Below are positions 1 through 9,071 of a stretch of 64,000 bases of DNA, piece after piece. The notes under the pieces were generated by a model, which was given only the letters and a program-made list of their open reading frames with translations, made no database searches and had not been told where the DNA came from. Position 1 is the first letter of the stretch. The number at the start of each line of letters is the position of its first letter. A program made the translations under genes and the position numbers. The stretch is from Pelagibacteraceae bacterium GOM-A1 (lineage in GTDB: Bacteria; Pseudomonadota; Alphaproteobacteria; Pelagibacterales; Pelagibacteraceae): NCBI GenBank assembly GCA_001704065.1, contig LHBX01000039.1, positions 20,416-84,415 on the forward strand, written 5' to 3'.

Positions 1-1
1 A

Positions 2-334
2 ATTAAAAAAAAATTTGATTTAGTTGATGCGAGAAGCAAAGATCGTTTTAATGGCACAACTCCAGACCCAAGAAAAAATGTAAGAAGTGGTTCAATACCT
101 AATTCAATTTGCTTACCGTTTAAAACCCTTATCAATGACGATTTTACTTTTAAAAGTAAATCTGAAATTTCTTCTTATTTTAAAGATTTATCTTTAAATG
201 ACCCAGAAAATGTAGTGTTTTCGTGCGGTTCTGGGATCACAGCATGTGTTTTGGCACTTGCATATTCTCAAGTAAATAATAAGTATCTTCCAGTCATTTA
301 TGATGGTTCATGGGCTGAATATGGTAAAATATAA
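2..334 (+). CDS. Sulfurtransferase (3-mercaptopyruvate/thiosulfate type), C-terminal part only
   Basis: The reading frame is open from the window edge and ends in TAA, so only the last 110 residues are visible. They correspond to the second rhodanese domain: VDARSKDRF near the start is the usual rhodanese entry motif, and CGSGITA carries the active-site loop with the catalytic cysteine that takes the sulfur as a persulfide. The CGSG(I/V)TA form is typical of 3-mercaptopyruvate or thiosulfate sulfurtransferases (SseA family), with substrate undecided from this fragment. The RND adaptor gene begins 3 bases after the stop, so the two are probably co-transcribed, though no functional link is obvious. 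Confidence 0.85.
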   Translation: MKKKFDLVDARSKDRFNGTTPDPRKNVRSGSIPNSICLPFKTLINDDFTFKSKSEISSYFKDLSLNDPENVVFSCGSGITACVLALAYSQVNNKYLPVIYDGSWAEYGKI

Positions 335-337
335 AAT

Positions 338-1354
338 ATGAAAAGATCAACAAAAATTACAAGCATAATAATAATTTTCTTTTTAATTATAGCTACAGTG
401 ATTGTTGGTAGAACAATGATTGGAAATCATTTTAAGAAGAAATTTAGTAAAAGACCACCTCCAGGAATAATTGTTACTGAAGCTAAAAATAGAGTTTTTG
501 AAAATTTAATAAGCACATACGGAACAGCAAGACCATTTAAAACACAATCCTATAAAATTGAGAAGTATGAAATACTTAAACCTATCAACTTTAATCAAAA
601 AGTAAAAAGGGGGGATGTAATTGCAGAACTTAAAAATAGAAAAATTACTGCTCAGTTTGATGGAACAATTGGAAAAAGAGAATTTTCAGAAGACATCGAA
701 GTTTCAAAATCTTCAATCTTAGTTAATCTCGAAAATACCAGTATTATTTATTGTGATGTAGATATACCTGAAATGTTTGTACCATTTATTAAAGTTGGTT
801 TACCTGTTGATATAAAGTTTTCTGGATACAAAGATAAAACCTATAAAGGTGAAGTTGACTCGTTAGCTAGTCGAATTAGTGAGGATACTAGATCATTACC
901 AACAAGGATAAAAATGGATAATACATCTGGTGAAATTTTGCCTGGCTCATTTTTAGAAATTTCAATAAAATATGACACAAGAGAAAGCTTAAGTATCCCT
1001 GATACCAGCACAATAGTGGAAGGTGATAATATATTTATCTATAAAGTTGACGAAAAAAATAAAGTATTAAAAACAAATATTGATACCGGAGATAGATACC
1101 TGGGTTTTGTTGAAATTTTAAATGGTCTAAAAGTTGGTGACAAAGTTGTTGCTGAGGGTACAAAAAAAGTCAGACCAAATTTAATAATAAGACCTATAAA
1201 AAAGGGTGCTAAAGTAGCTAATCAAAACAAATCTGGCTGGGGTGGAAAAAAGAAAAAAGATACTAAAGAAATCAAGAATGGTATGTTTGCGTGGTTACAA
1301 AAATTAAATATATTTAAAAAGTCTGACTCCGAAAAACAAGAAAATAAAAAATAA
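338..1354 (+). CDS. RND efflux periplasmic adaptor (HlyD/membrane fusion family), lacking the alpha-helical hairpin
   Basis: This 338-residue protein has an N-terminal membrane anchor (about residues 7-25) followed by periplasmic sequence. The two halves of the lipoyl/barrel-sandwich domain are recognisable: the first ends in KRGDVIAEL (about 90-98) and the second begins ITAQFDGTIG (about 103-112). A beta-barrel domain follows, with LPGSFLEI near the end of it, then a membrane-proximal region. In ordinary adaptors a long coiled-coil hairpin sits between the lipoyl halves to meet TolC. Here only about four residues separate them. The last 50 residues are an unusual lysine-rich tail. The pump gene starts 7 bases downstream, so this is its adaptor. 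No outer-membrane channel gene is nearby. Substrate unknown. Confidence 0.88.
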   Translation: MKRSTKITSIIIIFFLIIATVIVGRTMIGNHFKKKFSKRPPPGIIVTEAKNRVFENLISTYGTARPFKTQSYKIEKYEILKPINFNQKVKRGDVIAELKNRKITAQFDGTIGKREFSEDIEVSKSSILVNLENTSIIYCDVDIPEMFVPFIKVGLPVDIKFSGYKDKTYKGEVDSLASRISEDTRSLPTRIKMDNTSGEILPGSFLEISIKYDTRESLSIPDTSTIVEGDNIFIYKVDEKNKVLKTNIDTGDRYLGFVEILNGLKVGDKVVAEGTKKVRPNLIIRPIKKGAKVANQNKSGWGGKKKKDTKEIKNGMFAWLQKLNIFKKSDSEKQENKK

Positions 1355-1361
1355 TTAATAC

Positions 1362-4300
1362 ATGTATATAACTGAAGTTAGTATTAAAAGACCTGTCGTT
1401 GCATGGGTAATGTCAATGATACTAATTATTTTTGGAATTTTTGTATTTTGGGAATTACCTGTTAGGGAATTACCAGATGGCATTCAGCCTCCAGTGGTAC
1501 AGGTACAAACCGATTATAAATCTGCTTCAGCTGAAATTGTTGATGAAGAGATAACACAAAAAATAGAAGATGTTATAGGAGGAGCAGAAGGAATTAAGAA
1601 CATTGATTCTAGTTCGCTTAATGGAAGAAGTAGAATAAATATTTATTTTAATACAGATATAGATTTAGATGATGCAGCAAATGACATAAGAGAAAGAGTA
1701 TCAAGAGTTGCGGACAATTTGCCAGATCAAGCTAACCCACCTCAAATTTTGAAACAAGCAGCAGGTTTTACAACTACAATGTGGGTTGCTCTATCGTCAC
1801 CAACTTGGAATGATTTAGATTTGGGTGATTATGCAGAAAGATATCTTATAGATGCCTTTTCGAGTGTACCAAATGTTGGTAGAATTTTAGTCGGTGGATT
1901 AAGAGAGCTAAGTGTTAGAGTTTGGGTAGATCCTATCAAATTAGCAGCCAATAATCTTACTATTCAGGAAGTCGAGAGAGCATTAAGAAATGAAAATATA
2001 AATATCCCCGCTGGAACTTTAGAAGCTAGTAACAAAGATTTAACTCTTAATATTGATAAGTCTTACTCTAACATTGAAACAATCAAGCAGCTTCCTCTTA
2101 AGAAAAACAAAGATAAAGTCACAACCCTTTCTGATATTGCAAATGTTGAGCTTGGTCCAGTTTCTGAGAAAACTTTATTTAAAGCTCAAAGAAAAAATGC
2201 AGCTAATTTAAGAACAGTTGGCATTGGAATATACGCAAAAAGTGGAGCATCAACTGTCGAACTTTCAAATCAAATTAAAGAGAAAATAAACGTTTTAAAT
2301 CAATCTTTACCAGATGGTTTAAAGTTAGAAATAGCATTTAATAGAGCAACTTATGTAGGAACTGCAATACAGGAAGTTTATAAAAGTTTAATTATTGCTT
2401 TTATTTTGGTTGTGGTAATAATTTACTTGTTTTTAGGAAACCTAAAAGCTGTAATTGTACCAGCTGTAGCTTTGCCAGTAAGTTTAATTGGTTCGTTTTT
2501 AGGTTTATATATATTTGATCTTTCTATAAATATATTTGTTCTCCTAAGTTTTATTTTAGCAATTGGAATAATAACTGATGATTCTGTAATAATGACAGAT
2601 GCGATTTATACAAGAATTGAAAAAGGAGAAACGCCACTTGTAGCTGCTTATAAAGGCTCAAGACAAATAACATTTGCCATAATAGCTACAACTTTAATTT
2701 TAGTTGCAGTTTTTTTACCTTTAATTTTTATCGAGGGTATAGCTGGTACTTTATTTAAGGAAACTGCAATAGCACTATCTTTCTCAATTGTTGTTTCTTC
2801 ATTTGTGGCCTTAACCCTATCACCAATGTTAGGAAGTAAGTTTTTAAATAAAAAAGAAAAACTTAATTTTTTTGTAAAAAAATTCAATAATGGATTTAAA
2901 TCTTTTACAGAATTTTATACCGACACCTTAAAATATTGGATTACTAAACAGAAAACAATTTCGATATTTATAATTCTGTTAATTGCAGCCTCAGTTTATT
3001 TATTTAACTTCACTAAAAAAGAATTGATACCATTAGAAGATAGGGGGGCTTATTTAATAATTGGCTCTACAGATGAAGGAAGTTCATTTGAGTACACACA
3101 AGAAAAAGCCCAAATAATTGAGGGAAGAATACTAAAATTGTTACAAGCAGAGGATAGCCCTTATCAAAGATTAATTATGAGGGTACCTGGTTTCGGTAAG
3201 TCCGCAACTTCATATAATACTTTTATTATAATTGCACTTTTAGATGAATGGAAAAATAGAGAAAAGAGTACACAAGTTGTTTTAAGAGAAGCTATTGGTC
3301 AAGTTGTTAGTGTGCCAGAAACGTTTGCGTTTCCTATATCACCTCAATCTATAAGAGTTTCTAGCTACAATAAACCAGTTCAAATGGTGATTTATGGGAC
3401 AAGTTATGAAGAGTTAGAACAAATTCAAAGCCAAGTTTTAAGAGAGCTAAGAAGAAATAGAAATATGTTTAGAATTGAAAGTGATTACACAAAAAATAAA
3501 CCTGAAGTAAAATTAATTACTAACAAAAATAGAGCAAATGATTTAGGAGTTTCAATAGAGAATATAGGCAGAACATTAGAAACATTATACGGTGGAAAGA
3601 GGGTTACAACATATAATAAAGAAGGAAGAGAATATCCCATTATTCTTCAGCAGTATTTAGCAGATAGAAGAGATAAAGATGGCTTATCAAAGATTTTTGT
3701 AAGATCTGAAACTACGGGAAAATTAGTGTCTGTTGCAAGTTTGGTAGAATTTGAAGAGAAAGGAACTGCTGAGTCATTACCTAGATATAATAGACAAAGA
3801 GCAGTAACTATATCAGCAGCTTTATCTGAAGAATACACATTGTCTGAAGCTATAAAATATTTAGAAGATGTAATGTTGAGAGTTGCTCCTCAAAATCAAA
3901 TAACTTGGAAAGGTAAGTCCGAAGAACTAAAAGAGACTAGTAACGAAATATTTCTTATTTTCGCTTTAGCATTAATAACTGCATATTTAGTAATGGCTGC
4001 TACTTTTAACTCGTTTGTCCATCCTTTTATTATAATATTGACTGTGCCTCTTGCAGTTTTTGGAGGTCTTGTATTCATTTTATTTCTAAATAGTTCGATA
4101 AATATATTTTCACAAATCGCCTTGATTATATTAATCGGTATATCCACTAAAAATAGTATTTTAATCGTCGACTATACTAATCAAATTCGAACAACAGGTG
4201 CAAAAATTGAGGAAGCATTGATGGAAGCTTGCAAATTAAGAATAAGACCAATCATAATGACTTCATTAAGCACCATGATTGCAATGTTACCTCTTATAGT

Positions 4301-4490
4301 AGGTAACATAGGTCCAGGCGCAGGTGAGGCGTCTAGATTAGCAGTTGGATCAACAATCTTTGGTGGAATGATTATTTCAACATTCTTTACATTATATGTG
4401 ACGCCAACTATGTACTTAACACTAGCAAAAAATACAAAGAGAATAGATGCAGTAGATCTCGAGCTAGAAAAACAGCTGATTAAAAAATAA
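1362..4490 (+). CDS. RND family efflux pump, inner-membrane permease (AcrB-like)
   Basis: At 1042 residues this has the full length of an HAE-1/AcrB-type proton-driven exporter with two repeats of six membrane helices and two large periplasmic loops. It begins with the typical IKRPVVAWV segment. The proton relay is intact: the TM4 aspartate pair is seen at about D406-D407 (GIITDDSVI) and the TM10 lysine at about K930 (GISTKNSIL). The gene follows its adaptor by 7 bases. No TolC partner is adjacent, so the tripartite assembly, if any, uses a channel encoded elsewhere. Substrates cannot be told from sequence. Its 3' end overlaps the convergent lipoprotein gene by 11 bases. Confidence 0.93.
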   Translation: MYITEVSIKRPVVAWVMSMILIIFGIFVFWELPVRELPDGIQPPVVQVQTDYKSASAEIVDEEITQKIEDVIGGAEGIKNIDSSSLNGRSRINIYFNTDIDLDDAANDIRERVSRVADNLPDQANPPQILKQAAGFTTTMWVALSSPTWNDLDLGDYAERYLIDAFSSVPNVGRILVGGLRELSVRVWVDPIKLAANNLTIQEVERALRNENINIPAGTLEASNKDLTLNIDKSYSNIETIKQLPLKKNKDKVTTLSDIANVELGPVSEKTLFKAQRKNAANLRTVGIGIYAKSGASTVELSNQIKEKINVLNQSLPDGLKLEIAFNRATYVGTAIQEVYKSLIIAFILVVVIIYLFLGNLKAVIVPAVALPVSLIGSFLGLYIFDLSINIFVLLSFILAIGIITDDSVIMTDAIYTRIEKGETPLVAAYKGSRQITFAIIATTLILVAVFLPLIFIEGIAGTLFKETAIALSFSIVVSSFVALTLSPMLGSKFLNKKEKLNFFVKKFNNGFKSFTEFYTDTLKYWITKQKTISIFIILLIAASVYLFNFTKKELIPLEDRGAYLIIGSTDEGSSFEYTQEKAQIIEGRILKLLQAEDSPYQRLIMRVPGFGKSATSYNTFIIIALLDEWKNREKSTQVVLREAIGQVVSVPETFAFPISPQSIRVSSYNKPVQMVIYGTSYEELEQIQSQVLRELRRNRNMFRIESDYTKNKPEVKLITNKNRANDLGVSIENIGRTLETLYGGKRVTTYNKEGREYPIILQQYLADRRDKDGLSKIFVRSETTGKLVSVASLVEFEEKGTAESLPRYNRQRAVTISAALSEEYTLSEAIKYLEDVMLRVAPQNQITWKGKSEELKETSNEIFLIFALALITAYLVMAATFNSFVHPFIIILTVPLAVFGGLVFILFLNSSINIFSQIALIILIGISTKNSILIVDYTNQIRTTGAKIEEALMEACKLRIRPIIMTSLSTMIAMLPLIVGNIGPGAGEASRLAVGSTIFGGMIISTFFTLYVTPTMYLTLAKNTKRIDAVDLELEKQLIKK

Positions 4491-5079
4491 TATATTTTCT
4501 AGTAGTCAAAGATTTACGACATTTATTAAGCTGCTTCTTGAATTTATTTGAATAACCCTCTACTTTTTTTGCCAATACTATAACTTTCTGATTGTTTTTA
4601 TAATTTTTATAATTTCCCCAGCCTTCATGATAAGCAATATATTGTCTGAAAGCATCTTTTTTTGAAACCTTTAAAATTTTTTCCGTTTTGTTTGTATACC
4701 AGCCAATAAAATCAACACTATCTTTAAATCTAGATCTTAAAGCATATTTATTTCCAGTCTCATCTTTATATTGTTTCCAAGTACCTTTAATAGCTTGTGA
4801 GTATCCAAATGAACTAGAAGGTCTTTTATAAGGTATAACTTTAAATAATTTTTGACGTGCAGGCTTAGCGAGCCAGTCAAAATCAGATTCCATTTTTATT
4901 ATTGCTAATTGTAAGTTGATTGGTGTTCCCCACTTTTTTTCAGTTTTTTTCGCGTGTTTATACCAAAGATATCTCTCAGAAAATATTGAACAGCCATCTG
5001 CTGTATTTTGTGGTATCGATGAGCAAGCAGTTAAAAATAATAGACCAAAAAATAAAAAATACTTTCTAAAAAGAATCAC
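4480..5079 (-). CDS. Lipoprotein with lytic transglycosylase (SLT) domain
   Basis: The 199-residue product starts with a lipoprotein signal peptide whose lipobox is LTAC (Cys19), so it should be anchored in a membrane facing the periplasm. The SLT-type fold follows: AIIKMESDFDW holds the likely catalytic glutamate (E64), SSFGYSQAIKGTW matches the conserved G-L/Y-x-Q stretch, and AYHEGWGNY matches the usual AYNAG motif. It would cleave peptidoglycan glycan strands, giving 1,6-anhydro-MurNAc ends. The start is GTG; no in-frame ATG gives a better signal peptide. The gene converges on the RND pump with an 11-base overlap. Confidence 0.8.
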   Translation of the reverse strand: MILFRKYFLFFGLLFLTACSSIPQNTADGCSIFSERYLWYKHAKKTEKKWGTPINLQLAIIKMESDFDWLAKPARQKLFKVIPYKRPSSSFGYSQAIKGTWKQYKDETGNKYALRSRFKDSVDFIGWYTNKTEKILKVSKKDAFRQYIAYHEGWGNYKNYKNNQKVIVLAKKVEGYSNKFKKQLNKCRKSLTTRKYIIF

Positions 5080-5092
5080 AGTTTAATATAAA

Positions 5093-5605
5093 TTATCTAT
5101 TATTTTTTCTCCATATCCATGGATAATCAAATTCCATACTCCATAAACCTAACTTATTGTTTTTTGCATAAATTTGATCTTTAGAATATTTTTTTTTCGA
5201 ATATTTTGGATAGTCGAAGGCTAATCCATTTCTTACCATGTAAGCTGAAACACTTTCATTATTGATAAAACACTCACCTAAATACCTACCAAAATAGTCT
5301 TTTTGTGGCTCGATTAGACATTTTAATTTTTTATTTATAATTTTTTCTGAAAGAGAATTTTTTGAAATTTTTCCACAATTAATTTTTTTTTTATTTTTTA
5401 GGCAAAACTGTTGCTTCCCTTTAAATTTAGTTTCTGGAGCATCTATACCTGAAAAACGAATTTTTTTATTATCTAATAAAATTGTATCACCATCAATTAT
5501 TTTAATCTTATCTGAAATTAGGATTGTTTCTGATAGTGGGTAATTTGTTGCTACAAATGTAAATAAAAATAGAAAACTAACTAACTTCAGTAGTTGCTTT
5601 TTCAT
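5093..5605 (-). CDS. Secreted thermonuclease-like (staphylococcal nuclease family) protein
   Basis: This 170-residue protein has an N-terminal hydrophobic signal segment (about residues 5-20) and then one SNase-like OB-fold domain. The expected active-site residues are visible: the DGDT calcium-binding loop (D38/D40), R50 and E58 in RFSGIDAPE, and R107 in YFGRYLG. The family cleaves DNA or RNA phosphodiester bonds with calcium. Two extra cysteine pairs (FCLKNKKKINCG, and KCL with GECF) could form disulfides in the periplasm. A role in nucleic-acid scavenging is possible but not shown. The 5' end overlaps the zeta-subunit gene by 29 bases. Confidence 0.82.
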   Translation of the reverse strand: MKKQLLKLVSFLFLFTFVATNYPLSETILISDKIKIIDGDTILLDNKKIRFSGIDAPETKFKGKQQFCLKNKKKINCGKISKNSLSEKIINKKLKCLIEPQKDYFGRYLGECFINNESVSAYMVRNGLAFDYPKYSKKKYSKDQIYAKNNKLGLWSMEFDYPWIWRKNNR

Positions 5606-5885
5606 TGCATTCTTGCATTTTTTTTCTAATTTGATCTTCGGATATATTTTTATCTTTTAAATCTCCATAAAGCTTTCTATACACATCTTCATCACCTGCC
5701 TCAGCAAAATCTGCTTTAATTACATCTTGAATATATTGATTTTTTTTTTCCTCATCATATCCAAGAATTTGTGAGGCCCACTCTCCTAAATATTTATTTT
5801 TTCTTGCATTAATTTTAAATTGTTTTTCCTCATCATGAGCAAATTTTTTTTCAAAACCTTTTTTTCTTTCATCGAATGAATTCAT
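5577..5885 (-). CDS. ATP synthase F1 inhibitor zeta subunit (DUF1476 family)
   Basis: The 102-residue protein begins with SFDERKKGFEKKFAHDEE, the hallmark of the alphaproteobacterial zeta subunit (DUF1476), a small four-helix protein that in Paracoccus denitrificans inserts its N-terminus into F1 and blocks ATP hydrolysis. Its length matches the family. The sequence is very charged and largely helical, as expected. The start is a plain ATG that overlaps the end of the VanZ-like gene by 4 bases. It lies about 33 kb away from the atpHAGDC operon in this same window, so its expression is not tied to that operon. Confidence 0.85.
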   Translation of the reverse strand: MNSFDERKKGFEKKFAHDEEKQFKINARKNKYLGEWASQILGYDEEKKNQYIQDVIKADFAEAGDEDVYRKLYGDLKDKNISEDQIRKKMQECNEKATTEVS

Positions 5886-6253
5886 TGCAATCTACCTTTA
5901 TAAATTATTTTAAAAACTAAAAACGATATAAATACACCTATTATATTACCAAACAAATCACCTAATTCAAATCCTCTTTCTGGAATTATTAAGTGTAGAA
6001 TTTCTAAAACAATAGAAATACAAATAAGATAAATAAATATATTTTTTAATTTATGTTTAAAAACAATTAATCCTAGAATTGATATAATAAAGAAAACATA
6101 TACGTGATTTGAAGATACTAAAAAATCTCTTGTTAATTGTGGTTGAATTTTACAATCACTATAAATAAAACATCCAAAAATACTACCGGGATATAAGTAA
6201 AAAATAAATAAAACTATGTTAGACAGATAAAAAAACTGCTTTAAGTAATTCAT
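5882..6253 (-). CDS. VanZ-like small membrane protein
   Basis: The 123-residue product is almost wholly hydrophobic with about four membrane helices. The third and fourth helices surround LHLIIPERGFELGDLFGNIIGV, which resembles the VanZ-like family pattern (Q/E-x-x-x-P-x-R, then D-x-x-x-N-x-x-G). The biochemical role of most VanZ-like proteins is unknown, and resistance to glycopeptides should not be inferred. It is the first gene of a minus-strand run (VanZ-like, zeta, nuclease, SLT lipoprotein) joined by short gaps or overlaps. It is divergent from gpmA with 26 bases between them, so both promoters must sit in a very small space. Confidence 0.7.
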   Translation of the reverse strand: MNYLKQFFYLSNIVLFIFYLYPGSIFGCFIYSDCKIQPQLTRDFLVSSNHVYVFFIISILGLIVFKHKLKNIFIYLICISIVLEILHLIIPERGFELGDLFGNIIGVFISFLVFKIIYKGRLQ

Positions 6254-6279
6254 AGTTAATCTATATTAAATTTTCACAA

Positions 6280-6990
6280 ATGAGTCACTTAATACTTGTT
6301 AGACATGGTCAAAGCGAATGGAATTTAGAAAATAAATTTACAGGATGGGTCGACGTTGAGCTCGCACCACAAGGTAAATTGGAAGCCTGTAAAGCTGGAG
6401 AGTTTATAAAAAAATTAAATTTAGAAATAAAACATTTTTATACTTCATATCAACTAAGATCGATTGATACCTTGAAGCTCATTTTAAATACGATCAGAGT
6501 AAAACCAAATAATATAATTAAGGCCTGGCAATTAAATGAAAGGCACTACGGGTCACTTACAGGATTAAATAAAGATGAAATGAGAAAAAAATTAGGAGAA
6601 GAAGAAGTTCACAAATTCAGAAGATCTTGGGATAATCCGCCAAAACCATTGAACACAAATAGTCCATATCATCCAAAAAATATAAGTATTTATAATGATA
6701 TACCGCGTAACTTAATTCCAGATACAGAGTCCTTAAAAGATACTTATGATAGAGTTGTGCCCTATTTTGTTGAAAACATAGAGAAAAATTTACACGATAA
6801 CACAATTATATCTGCTCATGGAAATTCTATTAGATCGCTTTTAAAATATTTATTTAAAATTGATGACAATGAAATTTCTAAACTTGAAATACCAACCGGA
6901 AATCCTCTACTTTTGAAATTTGAAAAAAAGAATATAAAAGAAGCTAAATACCTAGATCAGAGTAGATCTAAGGATTTAATTAAATTCTAA
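6280..6990 (+). CDS. gpmA: 2,3-bisphosphoglycerate-dependent phosphoglycerate mutase
   Basis: This 236-residue protein interconverts 3- and 2-phosphoglycerate in glycolysis/gluconeogenesis in the cytoplasm. The phosphohistidine is H9 in LVRHGQSEWN, the second active-site histidine is H180 in SAHGNSIR, and the acid residue is E87 in LNERHYGSLTG. The length and the GWVD segment after the first motif match the bacterial dPGM family rather than generic phosphatases. The gene stands alone on the plus strand between divergent and convergent minus-strand genes; its stop overlaps the end of the nucleotidyltransferase gene by 4 bases. Confidence 0.93.
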   Translation: MSHLILVRHGQSEWNLENKFTGWVDVELAPQGKLEACKAGEFIKKLNLEIKHFYTSYQLRSIDTLKLILNTIRVKPNNIIKAWQLNERHYGSLTGLNKDEMRKKLGEEEVHKFRRSWDNPPKPLNTNSPYHPKNISIYNDIPRNLIPDTESLKDTYDRVVPYFVENIEKNLHDNTIISAHGNSIRSLLKYLFKIDDNEISKLEIPTGNPLLLKFEKKNIKEAKYLDQSRSKDLIKF

Positions 6991-7679
6991 CCTTTTTGAA
7001 GAAGTTTTTTGTAAATATCTTTATCTGTTAAATGAAGAAACTCAATACTACTCTCGAAACCGTACAAATTTTCTTTTTTGATGTAATTATCCCAAATCTC
7101 ATTCATTGAAAATATTTTTTTTGATAAATTTTTAAATATTTTTTTATTTATAATTTGACACCCTGTATAAATATAATTTTTATCATGGTTCTTTTTTAAA
7201 TTATTGCCATCCAGAGAAAAATCTCCTTTAAATCTTTTATCAAAACTTAAATCTTTTTTTACTACCATTAAAATATTTTCTAAGTTATTTTTAAAATATA
7301 TATTTTCCATCTGCTTGATTTCATTTGCATATTGAGCGTTCCAAATTGTATCTGGATTAAAAACTACGAAATCTGTTTCAACTGAATTATTTACTACATT
7401 TAAAATACCACCCCCTGTATCTAATATTTCCTTACCATCTTCTATAATTTGAATTTCTAAACCAAAATTATTTGAAAAAATGAAATCTTTTATTTTATCA
7501 CTTAAATAGAAAGTATTAATTTTTAAAGATTTTATTTCTAATACTTTTATTAAGTTTATAGTATTTTCTAATAAGCTAATCTCATTAATTTTTAAGAGTG
7601 GTTTTGGTGTTTTCTCAGTTAATGGCATTAATCTTTTTCCAAATCCTGCACATAAAATTATTGCTGTTTTAACTCTCAT
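6987..7679 (-). CDS. murU: Sugar-1-phosphate nucleotidyltransferase, probably N-acetylmuramate 1-phosphate uridylyltransferase
   Basis: The 230-residue product is a short GT-A fold nucleotidyltransferase. The nucleotide-binding signature LCAGFGKRLMPLT near the N-terminus is followed by KTPKPLLKI with the catalytic lysine. Length and lack of a C-terminal hexapeptide domain fit MurU, which joins UTP and MurNAc-1-phosphate to give UDP-MurNAc in cell-wall recycling. The upstream gene is a clear AmgK-type kinase that would make MurNAc-1-phosphate, and the two overlap by 4 bases, which supports the MurU reading over a GDP-mannose or glucose-1-P enzyme. Substrate is inferred from context. Confidence 0.8.
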   Translation of the reverse strand: MRVKTAIILCAGFGKRLMPLTEKTPKPLLKINEISLLENTINLIKVLEIKSLKINTFYLSDKIKDFIFSNNFGLEIQIIEDGKEILDTGGGILNVVNNSVETDFVVFNPDTIWNAQYANEIKQMENIYFKNNLENILMVVKKDLSFDKRFKGDFSLDGNNLKKNHDKNYIYTGCQIINKKIFKNLSKKIFSMNEIWDNYIKKENLYGFESSIEFLHLTDKDIYKKLLQKG

Positions 7680-8608
7680 ATTTTTTTTATTCTTGGGTTT
7701 TTTTGTAGAAAATTTTTTAAATCATGAAAATTTGTATTATTTTTGATACGATTATCGATTAATTTCCAAGCGTAAGGTATTAATTTTAGATATTTTCTTT
7801 TTTTATCTCTTTTTGCAAGTCTTGTGAATATACCAATTATTTTTAGATTTCTTAAAACAGATAAAATTTCAAAATCATTAATAAATTGAGATTCATTTTT
7901 ATATTTAAATTTACTAAGAAATACTTTTAAAATATTTAACTTAAAACTATTTGAAGTTTTAATCCTTACATCATCTATAAGTGAGGCCAAATCATATGCT
8001 GGATTACCTAAGACAGCATCTTGACTATCTATTAAAGCAATTTTATTTTTATAAAGCATCATGTTTGAGACGTGAAAATCTCTATGTACAAATACTTTGT
8101 GTTTGATTTTTAAATTTAAGTACAAATTATCTATTATTTTTCTGAGATTTTTTTTTAAATATCCTTTTTGAATAATTAATTTATTTGCTGGTAAGTACCA
8201 ATCCAAAAAAAGGTATGACTCTTTAAGTATTTTAGCTTTTGAGTAATTTGATAAATTAAATTTTTTTTTAAGAAAATTTTGAGTTTTAAAATTTTTAATT
8301 TTTTGAATTTGATATAGAATTTTTAGTATTTTTTTGTATTCATTCAATTTAGTTTTTGAGGATTTAATTTTATCCAACATGTTTTTATTGCCTAAATCTT
8401 GAATTTCTATAAAGTTTTTTTTATAATTTTGACTAATTAAAACTGGTGCAAATATTTTATTTTTAATCAATATTTTGTTAACTGCATCATAATTTAACAA
8501 GTTTGATCGCTTTTGAATTTTGCTGTAAACTAATATTGAATTATTTGTTCTATAAAATTGTCTAAATGATGCATCTCCTGATAGTTTTTTAAATTTTTTC
8601 AAATTCAT
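7676..8608 (-). CDS. amgK: Aminoglycoside-phosphotransferase fold kinase, probable anomeric MurNAc/GlcNAc kinase
   Basis: The protein (310 residues from the chosen start) has the choline/aminoglycoside kinase fold. SGDASFRQFYR near the N-terminus is the nucleotide-loop motif typical of AmgK, VHRDFHVSNMM is the catalytic loop with its aspartate, and LIDSQDA is the metal-binding motif. AmgK phosphorylates MurNAc or GlcNAc at C1 for recycling into UDP-MurNAc. A TTG 15 bases upstream (8623) is also open, but the internal ATG at 8608 fits the family N-terminus and shortens the overlap with tsaE to 20 bases. The product is very rich in Lys, Ile and Asn, as expected at this AT content. Confidence 0.8.
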   Translation of the reverse strand: MNLKKFKKLSGDASFRQFYRTNNSILVYSKIQKRSNLLNYDAVNKILIKNKIFAPVLISQNYKKNFIEIQDLGNKNMLDKIKSSKTKLNEYKKILKILYQIQKIKNFKTQNFLKKKFNLSNYSKAKILKESYLFLDWYLPANKLIIQKGYLKKNLRKIIDNLYLNLKIKHKVFVHRDFHVSNMMLYKNKIALIDSQDAVLGNPAYDLASLIDDVRIKTSNSFKLNILKVFLSKFKYKNESQFINDFEILSVLRNLKIIGIFTRLAKRDKKRKYLKLIPYAWKLIDNRIKNNTNFHDLKNFLQKNPRIKKI

Positions 8609-9071
8609 TAAAGTCAAAATCAATATTATTTGATATAATTAAGTACCTATTTTCAAGCTTTTCATCATATTCAAATTTTAATTTAAAAGTACTTTCTATA
8701 TTTTTACCTAAGATTTCAGGCCATTCAATTAATCTAGCATAATCTTCTAAGTTTTCATTAATTCCTAAATTATTTAATTCTTTTTTATCTTTAATTCTGT
8801 AAAGATCAAAATGTCTAACAATCAAGGAATTAATCTCATATTCATTTATAATATTAAAAGTTGGACTAGGTATTTCTGTTGTTTCTAAACCATTTTTTGT
8901 TTGAAGATAATTGATTAGATACCTAATAAATGTAGTCTTACCTACTCCGATGTTTCCATAAAAAAGTAAAGTTGTATTTTTGCTAACTTTACTTGCAATT
9001 TTTTCAGCAATTTTTTGTGTGATAATTTCTTTTGAAATATCTATTTTGCTACTTTTAGTAGCGATAGGCAT
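8589..9071 (-). CDS. tsaE: tRNA threonylcarbamoyladenosine biosynthesis ATPase
   Basis: This 160-residue cytoplasmic ATPase works with TsaB/TsaD to form t6A37 on ANN-decoding tRNAs. The P-loop [10 protein letters not shown] lies at about residues 39-48, followed by the family motifs [10 protein letters not shown] and the C-terminal RLIEWPE. Length is normal. In many alphaproteobacteria tsaE is followed by an AmgK-like kinase and a MurU-like nucleotidyltransferase, exactly the order here. Its ATG start lies inside the end of ahcY (17-base overlap), so translation is probably coupled. Confidence 0.9.
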   Translation of the reverse strand: MPIATKSSKIDISKEIITQKIAEKIASKVSKNTTLLFYGNIGVGKTTFIRYLINYLQTKNGLETTEIPSPTFNIINEYEINSLIVRHFDLYRIKDKKELNNLGINENLEDYARLIEWPEILGKNIESTFKLKFEYDEKLENRYLIISNNIDFDFNEFEKI

